Below, one piece after another: positions 42,909-52,371 of a stretch of 52,431 nucleotides of DNA. The notes beneath the pieces were generated by a model. The model was not told where the DNA came from. It saw only the letters and a list, made by a program, of their open reading frames with translations, and ran no database searches. The stretch spans positions 1-52,431 of the forward strand of contig NZ_CAUCSQ010000030.1 in NCBI RefSeq assembly GCF_958445495.1, in the 5' to 3' direction. Position 1 is the stretch's first letter. Each line of letters opens with the position of its first letter. A program made the translations under genes and the position numbers. Origin of the DNA: an uncultured Bacteroides sp. Its GTDB lineage: Bacteria; Bacteroidota; Bacteroidia; Bacteroidales; Bacteroidaceae.

Positions 42909-43943
42909 TTATTTCTCTTCTTTCAGAGGATTCCATCCTTGGGCTTTCAGTTCAAATTCCTGTCCGTCACGAGTGATTAGGGCACAGCCAAGTTCAGGTT
43001 TGGTAATATGTCCTATGAGACGGATACCCTCTATTTGTGAAACCTTTTCATGGTCGGCTATGGGGACAGTGAAAAGAAGCTCATAATCCTCCCCTCCGTT
43101 CATGGCACAAGTCGTCAGGTTCATGTTGAATTCTTCGGCCATGACAGCAGTCTGGTAATCAATCGGGATATGCTCCTCATAAACGCGGCAGCCGGCATTA
43201 CTCTGTTTGCAGATATGCATAAGTTCGGAAGATAAACCGTCGGAAATATCCATCATCGCAGTCGGAACAATGTTGGCAGAAGCAAGTTTTTCGATAATGT
43301 CCTTGCGGGCTTCCGGTTTTAATTGACGTTCCAATAAATATTCTTTACCGGAAAAATCAGGTTGGACATCCTTCTCACCTTTCAGTACCGCCTTTTCACG
43401 TTCCAAAAGTTGTAAACCCATATAGGCGGCGCCCAAATCACCGCTTACGCAAATCAAGTCAGTTTCCTTAGCGCCGTTACGGTAAACCACCTTATCTTTG
43501 TCGGCGTCGCCGATACATGTAATGCTGATGGCAAGTCCGGTGAGAGAAGAAGTCGTATCCCCTCCCACAATATCAACGTTGTATTGCTGACAGGCAAGAC
43601 GAATACCCGCATAAAGTTCCTCCATGTCCTCCACACAAAAACGTTTGGAAAGAGCAAGAGAAACGGTAATCTGCCGGGGAGTGCCGTTCATGGCATAAAT
43701 ATCGGAGAAATTGACTACGGCGGCCTTGTATCCCAAATGCTTTAAAGGCACATAAGTCAAGTCAAAATGTACCCCCTCCATTAAAAGGTCGGTAGTTACC
43801 AATATTTGTTTCTCCGGAGAGTAACAAAGGACGGCAGCGTCGTCACCCACGCCATATTTACTGGATTCATTCTCTAATTCAATACCATCGGTAAGACGGT
43901 TAATCAATCCGAATTCACCGAGAGTCGCTATTTCAGTTCTCAT
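42909..43943 (-). CDS. thiL: Thiamine-monophosphate kinase
   Basis: 344 residues, normal length. It phosphorylates thiamine monophosphate to thiamine diphosphate, the last step of de novo TPP synthesis. AIRS-kinase fold signatures: GVGDDAAVL (D34-D35 bind Mg/ATP), TTDLLMEGVHFD, VNFSDIYAMNG, IVGGDTTSS, MMDISDGLSSEL and MNGGEDYELLF. Last gene of the sppA-lpxK-punA-thiL operon, 17 bases after punA. No TPP riboswitch was seen near it. Confidence 0.96.
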   Translation of the reverse strand: MRTEIATLGEFGLINRLTDGIELENESSKYGVGDDAAVLCYSPEKQILVTTDLLMEGVHFDLTYVPLKHLGYKAAVVNFSDIYAMNGTPRQITVSLALSKRFCVEDMEELYAGIRLACQQYNVDIVGGDTTSSLTGLAISITCIGDADKDKVVYRNGAKETDLICVSGDLGAAYMGLQLLEREKAVLKGEKDVQPDFSGKEYLLERQLKPEARKDIIEKLASANIVPTAMMDISDGLSSELMHICKQSNAGCRVYEEHIPIDYQTAVMAEEFNMNLTTCAMNGGEDYELLFTVPIADHEKVSQIEGIRLIGHITKPELGCALITRDGQEFELKAQGWNPLKEEK

Positions 43944-43960
43944 AAGCCAAGTTCAATAAT

Positions 43961-44770
43961 TTAGGCACGGTTGATAAGTTCACGCATGATAGTCGTCATT
44001 TTAGGTTGAGCGGCATCGGCAGCTTTTTGTACCTCCTCATGCGTCACTTCCACGATTTTCCCTTCTACCCCCAAGTCGGTGATGACAGAAATGCCAAAAA
44101 CCTTGATGCCACAGTGGTTGGCGACAATCACTTCGGGCACGGTGGACATTCCTACGGCGTCGGCCCCCAGGATATGGAATAATTTATATTCAGCCGGAGT
44201 TTCGAAAGTCGGGCCTTGCGTACCGACATAAACCCCATGTTGCACCTTGATTCCCTTTTCCTTGGCAATCTCATCCGCTTTGCGAATCAACTCCTTGCTG
44301 TACGCTTCACTCATATCCGGGAAACGGGGACCGTAAGGAATATTCTTGCCGCGAAGCGGGTGTTCGGGGAAATAGTTGATATGGTCAGTGATAATCATCA
44401 AGTCGCCGATTTCGAAATCAGCATTCGTGCCGCCGCTGGCATTGGATACAAACAATGTCTTGATACCCAGTTCACGCATCACACGTACGGGGAAAGTCAC
44501 CTCCTTCATCGAATAACCCTCATAATAATGGAAACGGCCCTGCATAGCCATGATATCTTTATTACCCAATTTACCGAAGATTAGCTTACCGCTATGCCCT
44601 TCTACGGTAGATACCGGAAAGTTGGGAATATCAGAATAGTTTATTTCATACTTTTCGGTGATTTCGTTGGCTAAACTTCCGAGTCCGGTGCCGAGAATGA
44701 TGGCCGTTTCAGGACTGGTGTGCATCTTTGCCTTCAGATAAGCGGCAGTTTCTTGTATTTTCTCTAACAT
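43961..44770 (-). CDS. punA: Purine nucleoside phosphorylase (trimeric type)
   Basis: 269 residues from ATG 44770 (MLEKIQETAAYL); a TTG two codons earlier is ignored. It converts purine nucleosides and phosphate to base and ribose-1-phosphate. Family signatures are ILGTGLGSL (phosphate loop), EGHSGKL, MQGRFHYYEGYSM, VSNASGGTN, GTQGPTFETPAEY (purine site) and GMSTVPEVIVANHCG. Its start lies inside the end of lpxK (62-base overlap). Confidence 0.94.
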   Translation of the reverse strand: MLEKIQETAAYLKAKMHTSPETAIILGTGLGSLANEITEKYEINYSDIPNFPVSTVEGHSGKLIFGKLGNKDIMAMQGRFHYYEGYSMKEVTFPVRVMRELGIKTLFVSNASGGTNADFEIGDLMIITDHINYFPEHPLRGKNIPYGPRFPDMSEAYSKELIRKADEIAKEKGIKVQHGVYVGTQGPTFETPAEYKLFHILGADAVGMSTVPEVIVANHCGIKVFGISVITDLGVEGKIVEVTHEEVQKAADAAQPKMTTIMRELINRA

Positions 44771-45863
44771 AGTCAATAATATGTTGGTTAAATTTATCTT
44801 GTTGATTCTGTAATATTTCTATTTCAATGGGTAAAGCATAGATAAACGGTTTCAACGCTTCGTCCAATCCCGGATGATTCATCAGGCGAGTCGCATCCTT
44901 CTCGGTCGTGACTATCAAACGTCCTTCACCGGCTAATTTCCCGAACCGCTCCTTTATCTGTTGCATATCCTTGTGGGTGAAATCATGATGGTCGCCGAAA
45001 AACAATGTCTCTATCTGTTTTACGCAGCCTTCCAGCTTTTCCCGGACAGGAGTAGGGGATGCGATACCCGTTACTAACAATACATTCATGCCCGTCAGTA
45101 AAGACAAAGGAATCTCTTTGCCTGCCGGAACCGTACTTATGCCAGCTTCTTTCCCTTCCTGCCGGAATACGGGTCGCAGATTCCCGTAACGGAACGAAGA
45201 GAAAAACAACTGCTGATACGGGTAAAGCCCCAGCCGTTTAGTGATAATATTGTAATCAATCGGCTTGATATCCTGCGGACATTTGGTGACGATTACGATT
45301 TGCGCCCGGTTCTTTCCGCTGACAGGTTCGCGTAAACGTCCTGCCGGAAGTAATGTGTCATCACAGAAAAGCCGGTGATAATCAGTCAGCAGAATGCTTA
45401 ATCCCGGTTTGACATAACGATGCTGGAAAGCATCATCCAATAAAACAATATCCACGGCAGGCTCCTTCAATTCAAGCAACTTCTCTATCCCGTGGCAACG
45501 GTTCTCGTCGACAGCCAGCGTGACGGACGGGAATTTAGCGTACATCTGATAAGGCTCGTCGCCAATCGTCCTGGCAGTACTTTGAGGAGTGGCAAGCACA
45601 TAACCTTGTGTACGCCGCTTGTATCCGCGGCTTAGTACGGCCACCTGGTATTTATCGTGAAGCAACTTTATCAAATACTCGGTATGAGGAGTCTTGCCCG
45701 TTCCGCCTACAGACAGGTTACCGACACAAATGACAGGAATGCCGAAACTCCTCGACCGGAGCAATCCCCAGTCAAAGAACTTATTCCTCACGGTTACCAC
45801 TGCCCCGTATAGCCACGAGACAGGATACAGCCATTTGTGTATTTTGAAAAAGCGCCCGTTCAT
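44709..45863 (-). CDS. lpxK: Tetraacyldisaccharide 4'-kinase
   Basis: 384 residues. It phosphorylates the lipid A disaccharide at the inner membrane. Walker A region VGNLSVGGTGKT (48-58), preceded by an N-terminal hydrophobic stretch (WLYPVSWLYGAVV); VLSRGYKR, VDIVLLDDAFQHR and LLTDYH are family landmarks. It overlaps punA by 62 bases and starts 12 bases after sppA. Confidence 0.96.
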   Translation of the reverse strand: MNGRFFKIHKWLYPVSWLYGAVVTVRNKFFDWGLLRSRSFGIPVICVGNLSVGGTGKTPHTEYLIKLLHDKYQVAVLSRGYKRRTQGYVLATPQSTARTIGDEPYQMYAKFPSVTLAVDENRCHGIEKLLELKEPAVDIVLLDDAFQHRYVKPGLSILLTDYHRLFCDDTLLPAGRLREPVSGKNRAQIVIVTKCPQDIKPIDYNIITKRLGLYPYQQLFFSSFRYGNLRPVFRQEGKEAGISTVPAGKEIPLSLLTGMNVLLVTGIASPTPVREKLEGCVKQIETLFFGDHHDFTHKDMQQIKERFGKLAGEGRLIVTTEKDATRLMNHPGLDEALKPFIYALPIEIEILQNQQDKFNQHIIDYVRENTRNCRLSEGKDAHQS

Positions 45864-45874
45864 GCAATTGCGGT

Positions 45875-47653
45875 TTATTTAATATTCAGCTCGAACGGAA
45901 TACGCGCCTGAATCATGGATTGTTCTTTTAGATTCTTCAATAAACCGAACTGCTGATAATACTCGCCCAGTTTACTTTTCAGGAGTTGTGATTCCACATA
46001 ATTAGCGGGCTGCACCTCGAACAGAGAAGACAGGAAATCTTGCTTGGCAGGATAAGATACTACGGTATAACCCTCGATACCCGCTTTTGCCACGGCAATA
46101 TCCAAGGCCTTGTCGATGCCTCCGAGTTCGTCTACCAAACCTAGTTCTTTAGCCGTTTCACCCGTCCACACACGTCCTTCGGCAATCTTTTCAATGGCCT
46201 CTTTCGTCATGTGGCGTCCTTCGGCGCATCTGTCTACAAAGGTGTCGTATCCCTGGGCAATCATCATTTGCAGCAATGATTTTTCATCCTCATTGCAAGG
46301 ACGCATGACGTTGCCGAAATCCGAATGTTTATTGGTTTTTACCACATCATAAGTCAAGCCGATTTTTTCTGTCAATCCTTTAACATTCGGAATCATCCCG
46401 AAGATACCGATAGAACCGGTTAAAGTCGTAGGTTCCGCAACAATCGTATCAGCCACGCAAGAAATATAATATCCGCCTGACGCGGCGTAGTCGCCCATAG
46501 AGACAATGACAGGCTTTTCAGCCTTCAATTCTTTCACGGCATGCCAGATTTGTTCCGAAGCGAAAGCACTGCCGCCCGGAGAATTGACACGGAGCACGAC
46601 AGCCTTCACATCGTCGTCATCTTTCAAGTTGCGTAAATCCCGGATTACTTTAGGCCCTACAATACCTTCCTCGGCAGCCGAAGAACCCGGATAATCCGTG
46701 ATTTCGCCGGACGCATAATAAACGGCGACGATATTGCCGCTTTTATCTTTAGGAACATTCTTTTTCACGTTGAGCATATCTGCCAGTCCCAATACGGGAA
46801 GGCGGTCATCCTCACCGATTTCCACCATTTCCTTGAGATAATTGCGTACATCGTTACGGTAAATCAAAGTATCTGCCAATCCGCATTTCACGCTCTCTTC
46901 CGCAGGATAGAACATCAGCATGCTGTCTGCATAAGCATTGAGGGAATCGACCGGAAGATTGCGGCTGGCAGCAACCCCTTCGGTCACTTGCCCCCAGATG
47001 GAATTGATGAAAACGGTCACCTGTTCGCGGTTGGCGGGACTCATTTCCGTCGCGATAAACGGCTCGACGGCAGATTTGTATGTCCCTACTTTGAATATCT
47101 GCATCTCCACGCCGATTTTCTGAAGCAGCTCCTTATAGAAAAGAGGAGCGGAAGCGATACCCCGCCATTCAATCATGCCTTTGGGGTTGAGCAACACTTT
47201 GTCGGCCACGCTGGAAAGATAATAAAGCCCTTGAGTATAAGAATCGCCGTAAGCGATGATGAACTTTCCGCTTTCCTTGAAGTCGAGCAACGCATTACGA
47301 ATCTCCTGTAAAGAAGCATAAGAAGTATTCAATGAGGTTGCCTGCAAATAAATCCCCTTGATATTTTCGTTCTCCTTGGCCTTTTTGATAGATGAAAGGA
47401 TATCATCCAGCCCGTATTTATCAGACCCGTCACCGAGTAACTGTGATAAAATGCCCAACGGGTTTTCCTGTACACGTTCCACCAACGTACCGTTTAAGTC
47501 GAGCATCATTACAGAATTCTTTTTTACGATTGTTTCCGTATCCGAAGCAGACATGATACCGAACAACGTCACCATGCTGATAATAAATAACACAATACTT
47601 GACAAAATGATGCCTGTCACTGTGGCAAGTGTGAATTTCAAGAAATCTTTCAT
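45875..47653 (-). CDS. sppA: Signal peptide peptidase SppA, 67-kDa type (protease IV)
   Basis: 592 residues. N-terminal TM helix (about 10-34), then two ClpP-like domains. Catalytic Lys193 (GTYKSAVEPF) and nucleophile Ser392 (DYAASGGYY) form the Ser/Lys dyad, as in E. coli SppA. It degrades leftover signal peptides in the periplasm-facing membrane. First gene of the operon; the minus-strand -7 box TATCTTTG lies at 47694-47701. Confidence 0.96.
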   Translation of the reverse strand: MKDFLKFTLATVTGIILSSIVLFIISMVTLFGIMSASDTETIVKKNSVMMLDLNGTLVERVQENPLGILSQLLGDGSDKYGLDDILSSIKKAKENENIKGIYLQATSLNTSYASLQEIRNALLDFKESGKFIIAYGDSYTQGLYYLSSVADKVLLNPKGMIEWRGIASAPLFYKELLQKIGVEMQIFKVGTYKSAVEPFIATEMSPANREQVTVFINSIWGQVTEGVAASRNLPVDSLNAYADSMLMFYPAEESVKCGLADTLIYRNDVRNYLKEMVEIGEDDRLPVLGLADMLNVKKNVPKDKSGNIVAVYYASGEITDYPGSSAAEEGIVGPKVIRDLRNLKDDDDVKAVVLRVNSPGGSAFASEQIWHAVKELKAEKPVIVSMGDYAASGGYYISCVADTIVAEPTTLTGSIGIFGMIPNVKGLTEKIGLTYDVVKTNKHSDFGNVMRPCNEDEKSLLQMMIAQGYDTFVDRCAEGRHMTKEAIEKIAEGRVWTGETAKELGLVDELGGIDKALDIAVAKAGIEGYTVVSYPAKQDFLSSLFEVQPANYVESQLLKSKLGEYYQQFGLLKNLKEQSMIQARIPFELNIK

Positions 47654-47693
47654 TGTACTTGTTGTTTTTTACGCCAGCTTATTATTAAGCTAA

Positions 47694-47701
47694 CAAAGAT
47701 A
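47694..47701 (-). promoter_or_regulatory. -7 box of the sppA operon
   Basis: TATCTTTG on the minus strand, 40 bases upstream of the sppA ATG. No clear -33 TTTG at ideal distance. Confidence 0.5.
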
Positions 47702-47841
47702 AATAATTGAGTTGATATTTATTCAATAAGTCGTATGAATTTTTGTTTTATCACAATGAATCGATATAAATCAAAGCTTCTTCCATCTAAGATTTAAATA
47801 TATTTGTCTGTATATAATTCTCTTAAATGGGAAGAATTCTC

Positions 47842-47849
47842 TAATTTTG
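47842..47849 (+). promoter_or_regulatory. -7 box upstream of the small exported protein/GH92
   Basis: TAATTTTG, 33 bases before ATG 47883. The preceding AATTCTC resembles the context of the TAAATTTG box of the ECF gene at 50467. Confidence 0.45.
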
Positions 47850-47882
47850 CAGTGCAACTATTGAAACATTGAATATACTATT

Positions 47883-48134
47883 ATGAAAAAACTCATATCC
47901 GTACTTATGTTACTTCTGCCGATATGGACCGTACAGGCGCAGACCGCCCGTGAAGGAATAAGTGCGAACCGTTGCTTGCCAGGAGATAATGATAATTGCG
48001 ATGCATCATATCCCATGCCCGGCACCGGACAGGCGGTTTCCCTTCAAAGATACGGACCTGACATGGATATGCGTCGCGGCTCCTTGCTGTCATTGGAAAA
48101 AGGCGGAAAACCGCTATCGTGGAAAACCAGATAA
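47883..48134 (+). CDS. Small putative exported protein of unknown function
   Basis: 83 residues. A clean signal peptide (MKKLISVLMLLLPIWTVQAQ) is followed by about 63 residues with two Cys (RCLPGDNDNCDAS) and a Gly/Arg/Asp-rich end; no family recognised. It has its own -7 box and lies 44 bases before the GH92 gene, on the same strand. It may be a genuine small secreted protein or the surviving N-terminus of a larger decayed gene; the sequence does not settle which. Confidence 0.45.
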   Translation: MKKLISVLMLLLPIWTVQAQTAREGISANRCLPGDNDNCDASYPMPGTGQAVSLQRYGPDMDMRRGSLLSLEKGGKPLSWKTR

Positions 48135-48178
48135 ATATCAGCATACGTAATACGGCATTAACTTAACATTATATCTAC

Positions 48179-50374
48179 ATGAAAAGAAAAATTCCTTTTA
48201 TGACTGCCGCTTTGGCAGGTTTGTTTTTTTATTCTTCCTGTACACCGACGGAAAAAAAGGAAACGCAGGATTATACCCGGTACGTCAATACCTTTATCGG
48301 TGCTGCCGATAACGGGCATACGTTTCCCGGAGCTTGTTATCCTTTCGGAATGGTGCAGACCAGTCCTGTGACGGGTGCAGTCGGTTGGCGTTACTGTTCC
48401 GAATATGTTTATCAGGATACGTTGATTTGGGGATTCACCCAAACCCACCTGAACGGGACGGGATGTATGGACTTGGGAGACATTCTGGTAATGCCCGTAA
48501 CAGGCACACGTGTCCGGGCATGGGATGCATATCGCAGCCGTTTCTCCAAAGACAAAGAGGCGGCCGCTCCGGGTTATTATACGGTTGAGCTGTCAGAGCC
48601 TCAAGTAAAAGCGGAACTGACCGCTTCCATTCATGCGGCCCTTCACCGTTACACCTATCTTAAAGCTGATTCGGCTTCCGTCCTGATTGACCTGCAGCAT
48701 GGGCCCGCATGGAGAGAAGAGCAGTATCACTCCCAGGTAAACAGTTGTGAAGTAAACTGGGAAGACGCGCAGACATTGACCGGCCATGTCAATAATACGG
48801 TTTGGGTGGAGCAAGACTATTTCTTCGTGATGAAGTTCAACCGTCCTGTTGTGGATTCGCTTTACCTTCCGATGGGAGAAACGGAAAAAGGCAAACGCAT
48901 CATTGCTACTTTCGACATGAAACCGGGAGAAGAACTGATGATGAAAGTAGCCCTTTCCACTACCGGTGTAGAAGGAGCGAAAAAGAATCTGGAAGCCGAA
49001 ATTCCGGGATGGGATTTTGACGGAGTAAAGACTGCCGCCCATCATGAGTGGAATAATTACCTGAGCCGTATTGAAATAGACGGTACGGATGACGAGAAAA
49101 CCAATTTCTATACCTGTTTCTATCATGCGCTGATTCAGCCGAATCAGATTTCAGATGTAGACGGCATGTATCGTAACGCAGCCGATTCCCTTGTGAAAGC
49201 CGGGACAGGAACTTTCTATTCTACCTTCTCTTTATGGGATACATATCGTGCCGCCCATCCGTTCTACACATTGATGATTCCCGAACGTGTGGATGATTTC
49301 GTAAATTCATTGATAGAACAGGGCGAGGTGCAAGGCTTCCTGCCTATTTGGGCATTATGGGGAAAAGAGAACTTCTGCATGATTGGCAATCACGGCGTAT
49401 CGGTCATCGCCGAAGCCTACCGTAAAGGATTCCGCGGTTTTGATGCCGAGCGTGCTTTCAATATGATAAAGAAGACACAGACAGTCTCTCATCCGTTGAA
49501 ATCGAATTGGGAGATTTATACGAAATACGGATATTTCCCGACAGACCTGATAAAGGCGGAATCCGTATCTTCCACGTTAGAGTCTGTATATGATGATTAT
49601 GCCGCCGCCGATATGGCACGTCGCATGGGTAAAGAAGAAGACGCGGCCTATTTTGCGAAGCGGGCGGATTATTATAAGAATCTCTTCGATTCCGAGACAC
49701 AGTTCATGCGTCCGCGCAAGTCCGACGGAACCTGGAAGTCGCCGTTTAATCCAAGTACGTTAGGGCATTCCGAAAGCATCGGCGGTGACTATACCGAAGG
49801 AAATGCATGGCAATATACCTGGCATGTACAGCACGATGTGCCGGGATTAATCAGTCTGTTCGGCGGTGAAGAACCTTTCCTGAATAAGTTGGATTCTTTG
49901 TTCACCGTTAAACTTGAAGGTGAGAGCCTGTCGGATGTGACAGGGCTGATTGGACAATATGCCCACGGCAACGAGCCGAGCCATCATGTCACCTATTTAT
50001 ATGCATTGGCAGGCCGTCCGGAACGTACTCAGGAACTGGTTCGTGAAATATTCGATACCCAATACAAGAGCAAACCTGACGGACTTTGTGGAAACGATGA
50101 TTGCGGACAGATGTCTGCCTGGTATATGCTTAGCGCGATGGGCTTCTATCCGGTAGACCCGGTGAGCGGGGAGTATGTATTCGGTGCTCCGCAACTGCCT
50201 AAGATGGTGCTGCATTTGGCTGATGGAAAGACTTTCACAATCATTGCGGAAAACTTGTCAAAAGAACGTATGTATGTGGATAGCATAACGTTGAACGGAG
50301 AACCTTATACGGAAAAATCAATCTCGCATGAAGACATTGTGAAGGGTGGGACGTTGGTCTATAAGATGAAATAA
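48179..50374 (+). CDS. GH92 exo-alpha-mannosidase lipoprotein
   Basis: 731 residues. Lipobox-like FYSSC (C21). GH92 landmarks: YVNTFIGAADNGHTFPGACYPFGM at the start of the N-terminal domain, TGCMDLGDI, FSLWDTYRAAHP, acid E599 in GNEPSHHVTY and the D640-D641 pair in GNDDCGQMSAWYMLSAMGFYPV that binds Ca2+ and the catalytic water. It trims alpha-mannose from host N-glycans or yeast mannan; linkage specificity cannot be told here. It is not part of the SusC/D operon. A strong terminator follows. Confidence 0.95.
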   Translation: MKRKIPFMTAALAGLFFYSSCTPTEKKETQDYTRYVNTFIGAADNGHTFPGACYPFGMVQTSPVTGAVGWRYCSEYVYQDTLIWGFTQTHLNGTGCMDLGDILVMPVTGTRVRAWDAYRSRFSKDKEAAAPGYYTVELSEPQVKAELTASIHAALHRYTYLKADSASVLIDLQHGPAWREEQYHSQVNSCEVNWEDAQTLTGHVNNTVWVEQDYFFVMKFNRPVVDSLYLPMGETEKGKRIIATFDMKPGEELMMKVALSTTGVEGAKKNLEAEIPGWDFDGVKTAAHHEWNNYLSRIEIDGTDDEKTNFYTCFYHALIQPNQISDVDGMYRNAADSLVKAGTGTFYSTFSLWDTYRAAHPFYTLMIPERVDDFVNSLIEQGEVQGFLPIWALWGKENFCMIGNHGVSVIAEAYRKGFRGFDAERAFNMIKKTQTVSHPLKSNWEIYTKYGYFPTDLIKAESVSSTLESVYDDYAAADMARRMGKEEDAAYFAKRADYYKNLFDSETQFMRPRKSDGTWKSPFNPSTLGHSESIGGDYTEGNAWQYTWHVQHDVPGLISLFGGEEPFLNKLDSLFTVKLEGESLSDVTGLIGQYAHGNEPSHHVTYLYALAGRPERTQELVREIFDTQYKSKPDGLCGNDDCGQMSAWYMLSAMGFYPVDPVSGEYVFGAPQLPKMVLHLADGKTFTIIAENLSKERMYVDSITLNGEPYTEKSISHEDIVKGGTLVYKMK

Positions 50375-50397
50375 AACAGTATATTCAGATAAGGAAG

Positions 50398-50436
50398 AAA
50401 AGGAGATACGTTGATACAACGCATCTCCTTTTTTCT
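50398..50436 (+). terminator. Terminator of the GH92 gene
   Basis: AAAAGGAGATACGTT and AACGCATCTCCTTTT pair with one mismatch across a 5-base loop, followed by more T. Confidence 0.85.
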
Positions 50437-50466
50437 TTGTATATGCGTTAAATTCGAATAATTCTC

Positions 50467-50474
50467 TAAATTTG
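50467..50474 (+). promoter_or_regulatory. -7 box of the ECF sigma gene
   Basis: TAAATTTG, 26 bases before ATG 50500. It shows that the TTG at 50485 would be almost at the transcript start, which favours ATG 50500. Confidence 0.5.
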
Positions 50475-50499
50475 TGCCATTAACTTGACTAATACATAC

Positions 50500-51090
50500 A
50501 TGGAGCATACTGAAACTTTAATAGTAGAGCAATTGAAACTAGGTGATGAAAATGCCTGGCAATACATTTATGACCATCATTATGCCCTGCTGTGTCATAT
50601 TGCCAACGGCTATGTGAGAGACCGATTCCTGGCAGAAACCATCGTTGGAGATACCATTTTCCACATCTGGGAGATTCGCGAGACTTTAGAAATTTCGATT
50701 TCTATCCGCAGTTATCTGTTAAAAGCCGTCCGTAACCGTTGTATTAATTATCTGAATCTGGAACGGGAAAAAAGGGAATTCTCCTTTTCCGCCCTTATGC
50801 CTGATGAAATATCGGATGAAAAAATCATACTGACCGACTCCCATCCGTTAGGAATGTTGTTAGAGCGTGAGCTGGAAGAAGAGATATATAAAGCCATAGA
50901 TAAACTTCCCGACGAATGTCGTCGCGTGTTCGATAAAAGCCGTTTTGAGGGAAAATCATACGAAGAAATTTCCCAAGACCTGGGTATTTCTATTAATACC
51001 GTTAAATATCACATAAAGAGTGCATTAGCATCCTTGCAAAAGAACCTGAGCAAATACCTGATTGCCCTTTTTTTATTTTTCTTCAATTAA
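50500..51090 (+). CDS. ECF RNA polymerase sigma factor
   Basis: 196 residues from ATG 50500 (MEHTETLIVEQLK). Region 2 (about 20-85: YALLCHIANGYVRDRFLAETIV, DTIFHIWE) and region 4 HTH (about 130-185: LPDECRRVFDKSRFEGKSYEEI, DLGISINTVKYHIKSAL) are typical of Bacteroides ECF sigma factors of the FecR-partnered type. The C-terminal ALFLFFFN is hydrophobic. Its partner is the FecR-like anti-sigma gene 71 bases downstream. Confidence 0.94.
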   Translation: MEHTETLIVEQLKLGDENAWQYIYDHHYALLCHIANGYVRDRFLAETIVGDTIFHIWEIRETLEISISIRSYLLKAVRNRCINYLNLEREKREFSFSALMPDEISDEKIILTDSHPLGMLLERELEEEIYKAIDKLPDECRRVFDKSRFEGKSYEEISQDLGISINTVKYHIKSALASLQKNLSKYLIALFLFFFN

Positions 51091-51161
51091 AAATGAAAAT
51101 AAATCATATTTTGACTACCCTCAATTAAAAAATTACTGTCCCCTTTATAGAAAACAGAAAT

Positions 51162-52172
51162 ATGGAAGAAGAAAAGAAATACATTGACGAACTGATTGCA
51201 AGCTATCTGGCAGAAAGTCTGGATGAAGATAAGCGGGCCGAATTAAAAGGTTGGATAGCTGCATCGGCTGAAAATAAGGCGTATTTTATCCGGCAGCGGG
51301 AAGTCTGGTTTTCAGCCGTAAGTCGTGAGGCTGCATCTATCTATGATAAAGATAAAGCATTCGGCACTTTCAAAGAGCGCATACGGCTGGAAAAAGAGCG
51401 GAAATCTTCCCGGAAGCAATTCCGTTTATCAGTCTTGTGGCGTTATGCGGCAGTCGTTGCAGCGATAATCACCGTAGGATTTCTTTCATATTGGAGAGGT
51501 GAAGTAAATGTGAAAGATACATTTGCGGATATTTCGGTAGAGGCCCCCCTAGGCTCGAAGACCAAACTCTATTTGCCGGACGGTACGTTGGTCTGGCTGA
51601 ATGCCGGTTCGCGAATGACCTATTCGCAAGGATTCGGAGTTGATAACCGTAAAATCGAATTGGAGGGAGAAGGTTATTTTGAAGTCAAACGGAATGAAGA
51701 GATTCCTTTTTACGTAAAAACGAAAGATTTGCAGTTACGGGTGCTGGGAACGAAATTTAATTTCCGCAACTATCTTGAAGACCATGAAGTCGTAGTCTCA
51801 CTGTTGGAAGGGAAAGTCGAATTAAATAATAAGTTAAAAAGCGAGAAAGAAACTTTTCTCTCCCCTGATGAAAGAGCCGTATTAAATAAGTCAAACGGGA
51901 TGATGACGGTGGAGTCGGTCACGGCCTCCAATGCCTCCCAGTGGACAGACGGTTATTTGTTTTTCGATGAAGAACTTCTGCCGGACATCGTGAAAGAGCT
52001 GGAACGTAGCTACAATGTGAAAATCCGCATAGCCAATGATTCATTAAACAATTTCCGGTTCTACGGTAATTTTGTCCGTCGTGAACAAACCATTCAGGAA
52101 GTATTGGATGCATTGGCATCCACCGAGAAGTTGCAGTATAAAATTGAAAGACGCAATATAACTATCTATTAA
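51162..52172 (+). CDS. FecR-family anti-sigma factor
   Basis: 336 residues. Cytoplasmic anti-sigma domain (about 1-85), one TM helix (about 88-108, RYAAVVAAIITVGFLSYW), periplasmic FecR domain (about 115-225: LPDGTLVWLNAGSRMTYSQGF, IELEGEGYFEVKRN) and a C-terminal DUF4974/STN-like domain (FFDEELLPDIVKELERSY). It normally passes a signal from an outer-membrane TonB-dependent transporter to the ECF sigma. Unusually no SusC/SusD pair follows within the remaining 259 bases. Confidence 0.94.
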   Translation: MEEEKKYIDELIASYLAESLDEDKRAELKGWIAASAENKAYFIRQREVWFSAVSREAASIYDKDKAFGTFKERIRLEKERKSSRKQFRLSVLWRYAAVVAAIITVGFLSYWRGEVNVKDTFADISVEAPLGSKTKLYLPDGTLVWLNAGSRMTYSQGFGVDNRKIELEGEGYFEVKRNEEIPFYVKTKDLQLRVLGTKFNFRNYLEDHEVVVSLLEGKVELNNKLKSEKETFLSPDERAVLNKSNGMMTVESVTASNASQWTDGYLFFDEELLPDIVKELERSYNVKIRIANDSLNNFRFYGNFVRREQTIQEVLDALASTEKLQYKIERRNITIY

Positions 52173-52284
52173 CCGGTTATCAGAGACGATATGATACTAT
52201 GATTGTTCAACCTTAAAAATGAAGAGTATGAGTAAAGGAATTAACACGGAATAAATTGCAGAGTCCCGATGGGAAGAGGGCATA

Positions 52285-52371
52285 ATAAAAACCGGAAGAC
52301 CTCGAACATCTTCCGGCTTCTGAATCTCTTCTTTCAACGATTATCAAGTACGGATATGTTTTCAAAAGAGA
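52285..52371 (-). ncRNA. Candidate small RNA with its own promoter and terminator
   Basis: On the minus strand the -7 box TAACTTTG (52377-52384) is followed by about 85 bases without a gene and a perfect 8-bp hairpin CCGGAAGA/TCTTCCGG (52309-52316 with 52292-52299) plus TTTTT. No -33 TTTG at ideal spacing. The unit fits an intergenic sRNA, or the end of a transcript entering from the right. Confidence 0.35.
52287..52316 (-). terminator. Terminator at the right edge (minus strand)
   Basis: CCGGAAGA-loop-TCTTCCGG with T5 only on the minus strand, so it ends leftward transcription. Confidence 0.7.

Noticed and set aside
42718..43086. 122-codon plus-strand frame starting within tRNA-Phe
   Set aside because: Overlaps tRNA-Phe and is antisense to thiL; not a gene.
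42745..44800. TPP riboswitch near thiL
   Set aside because: thiL is an internal operon gene and no THI-box-like sequence was recognised; nothing supports one.
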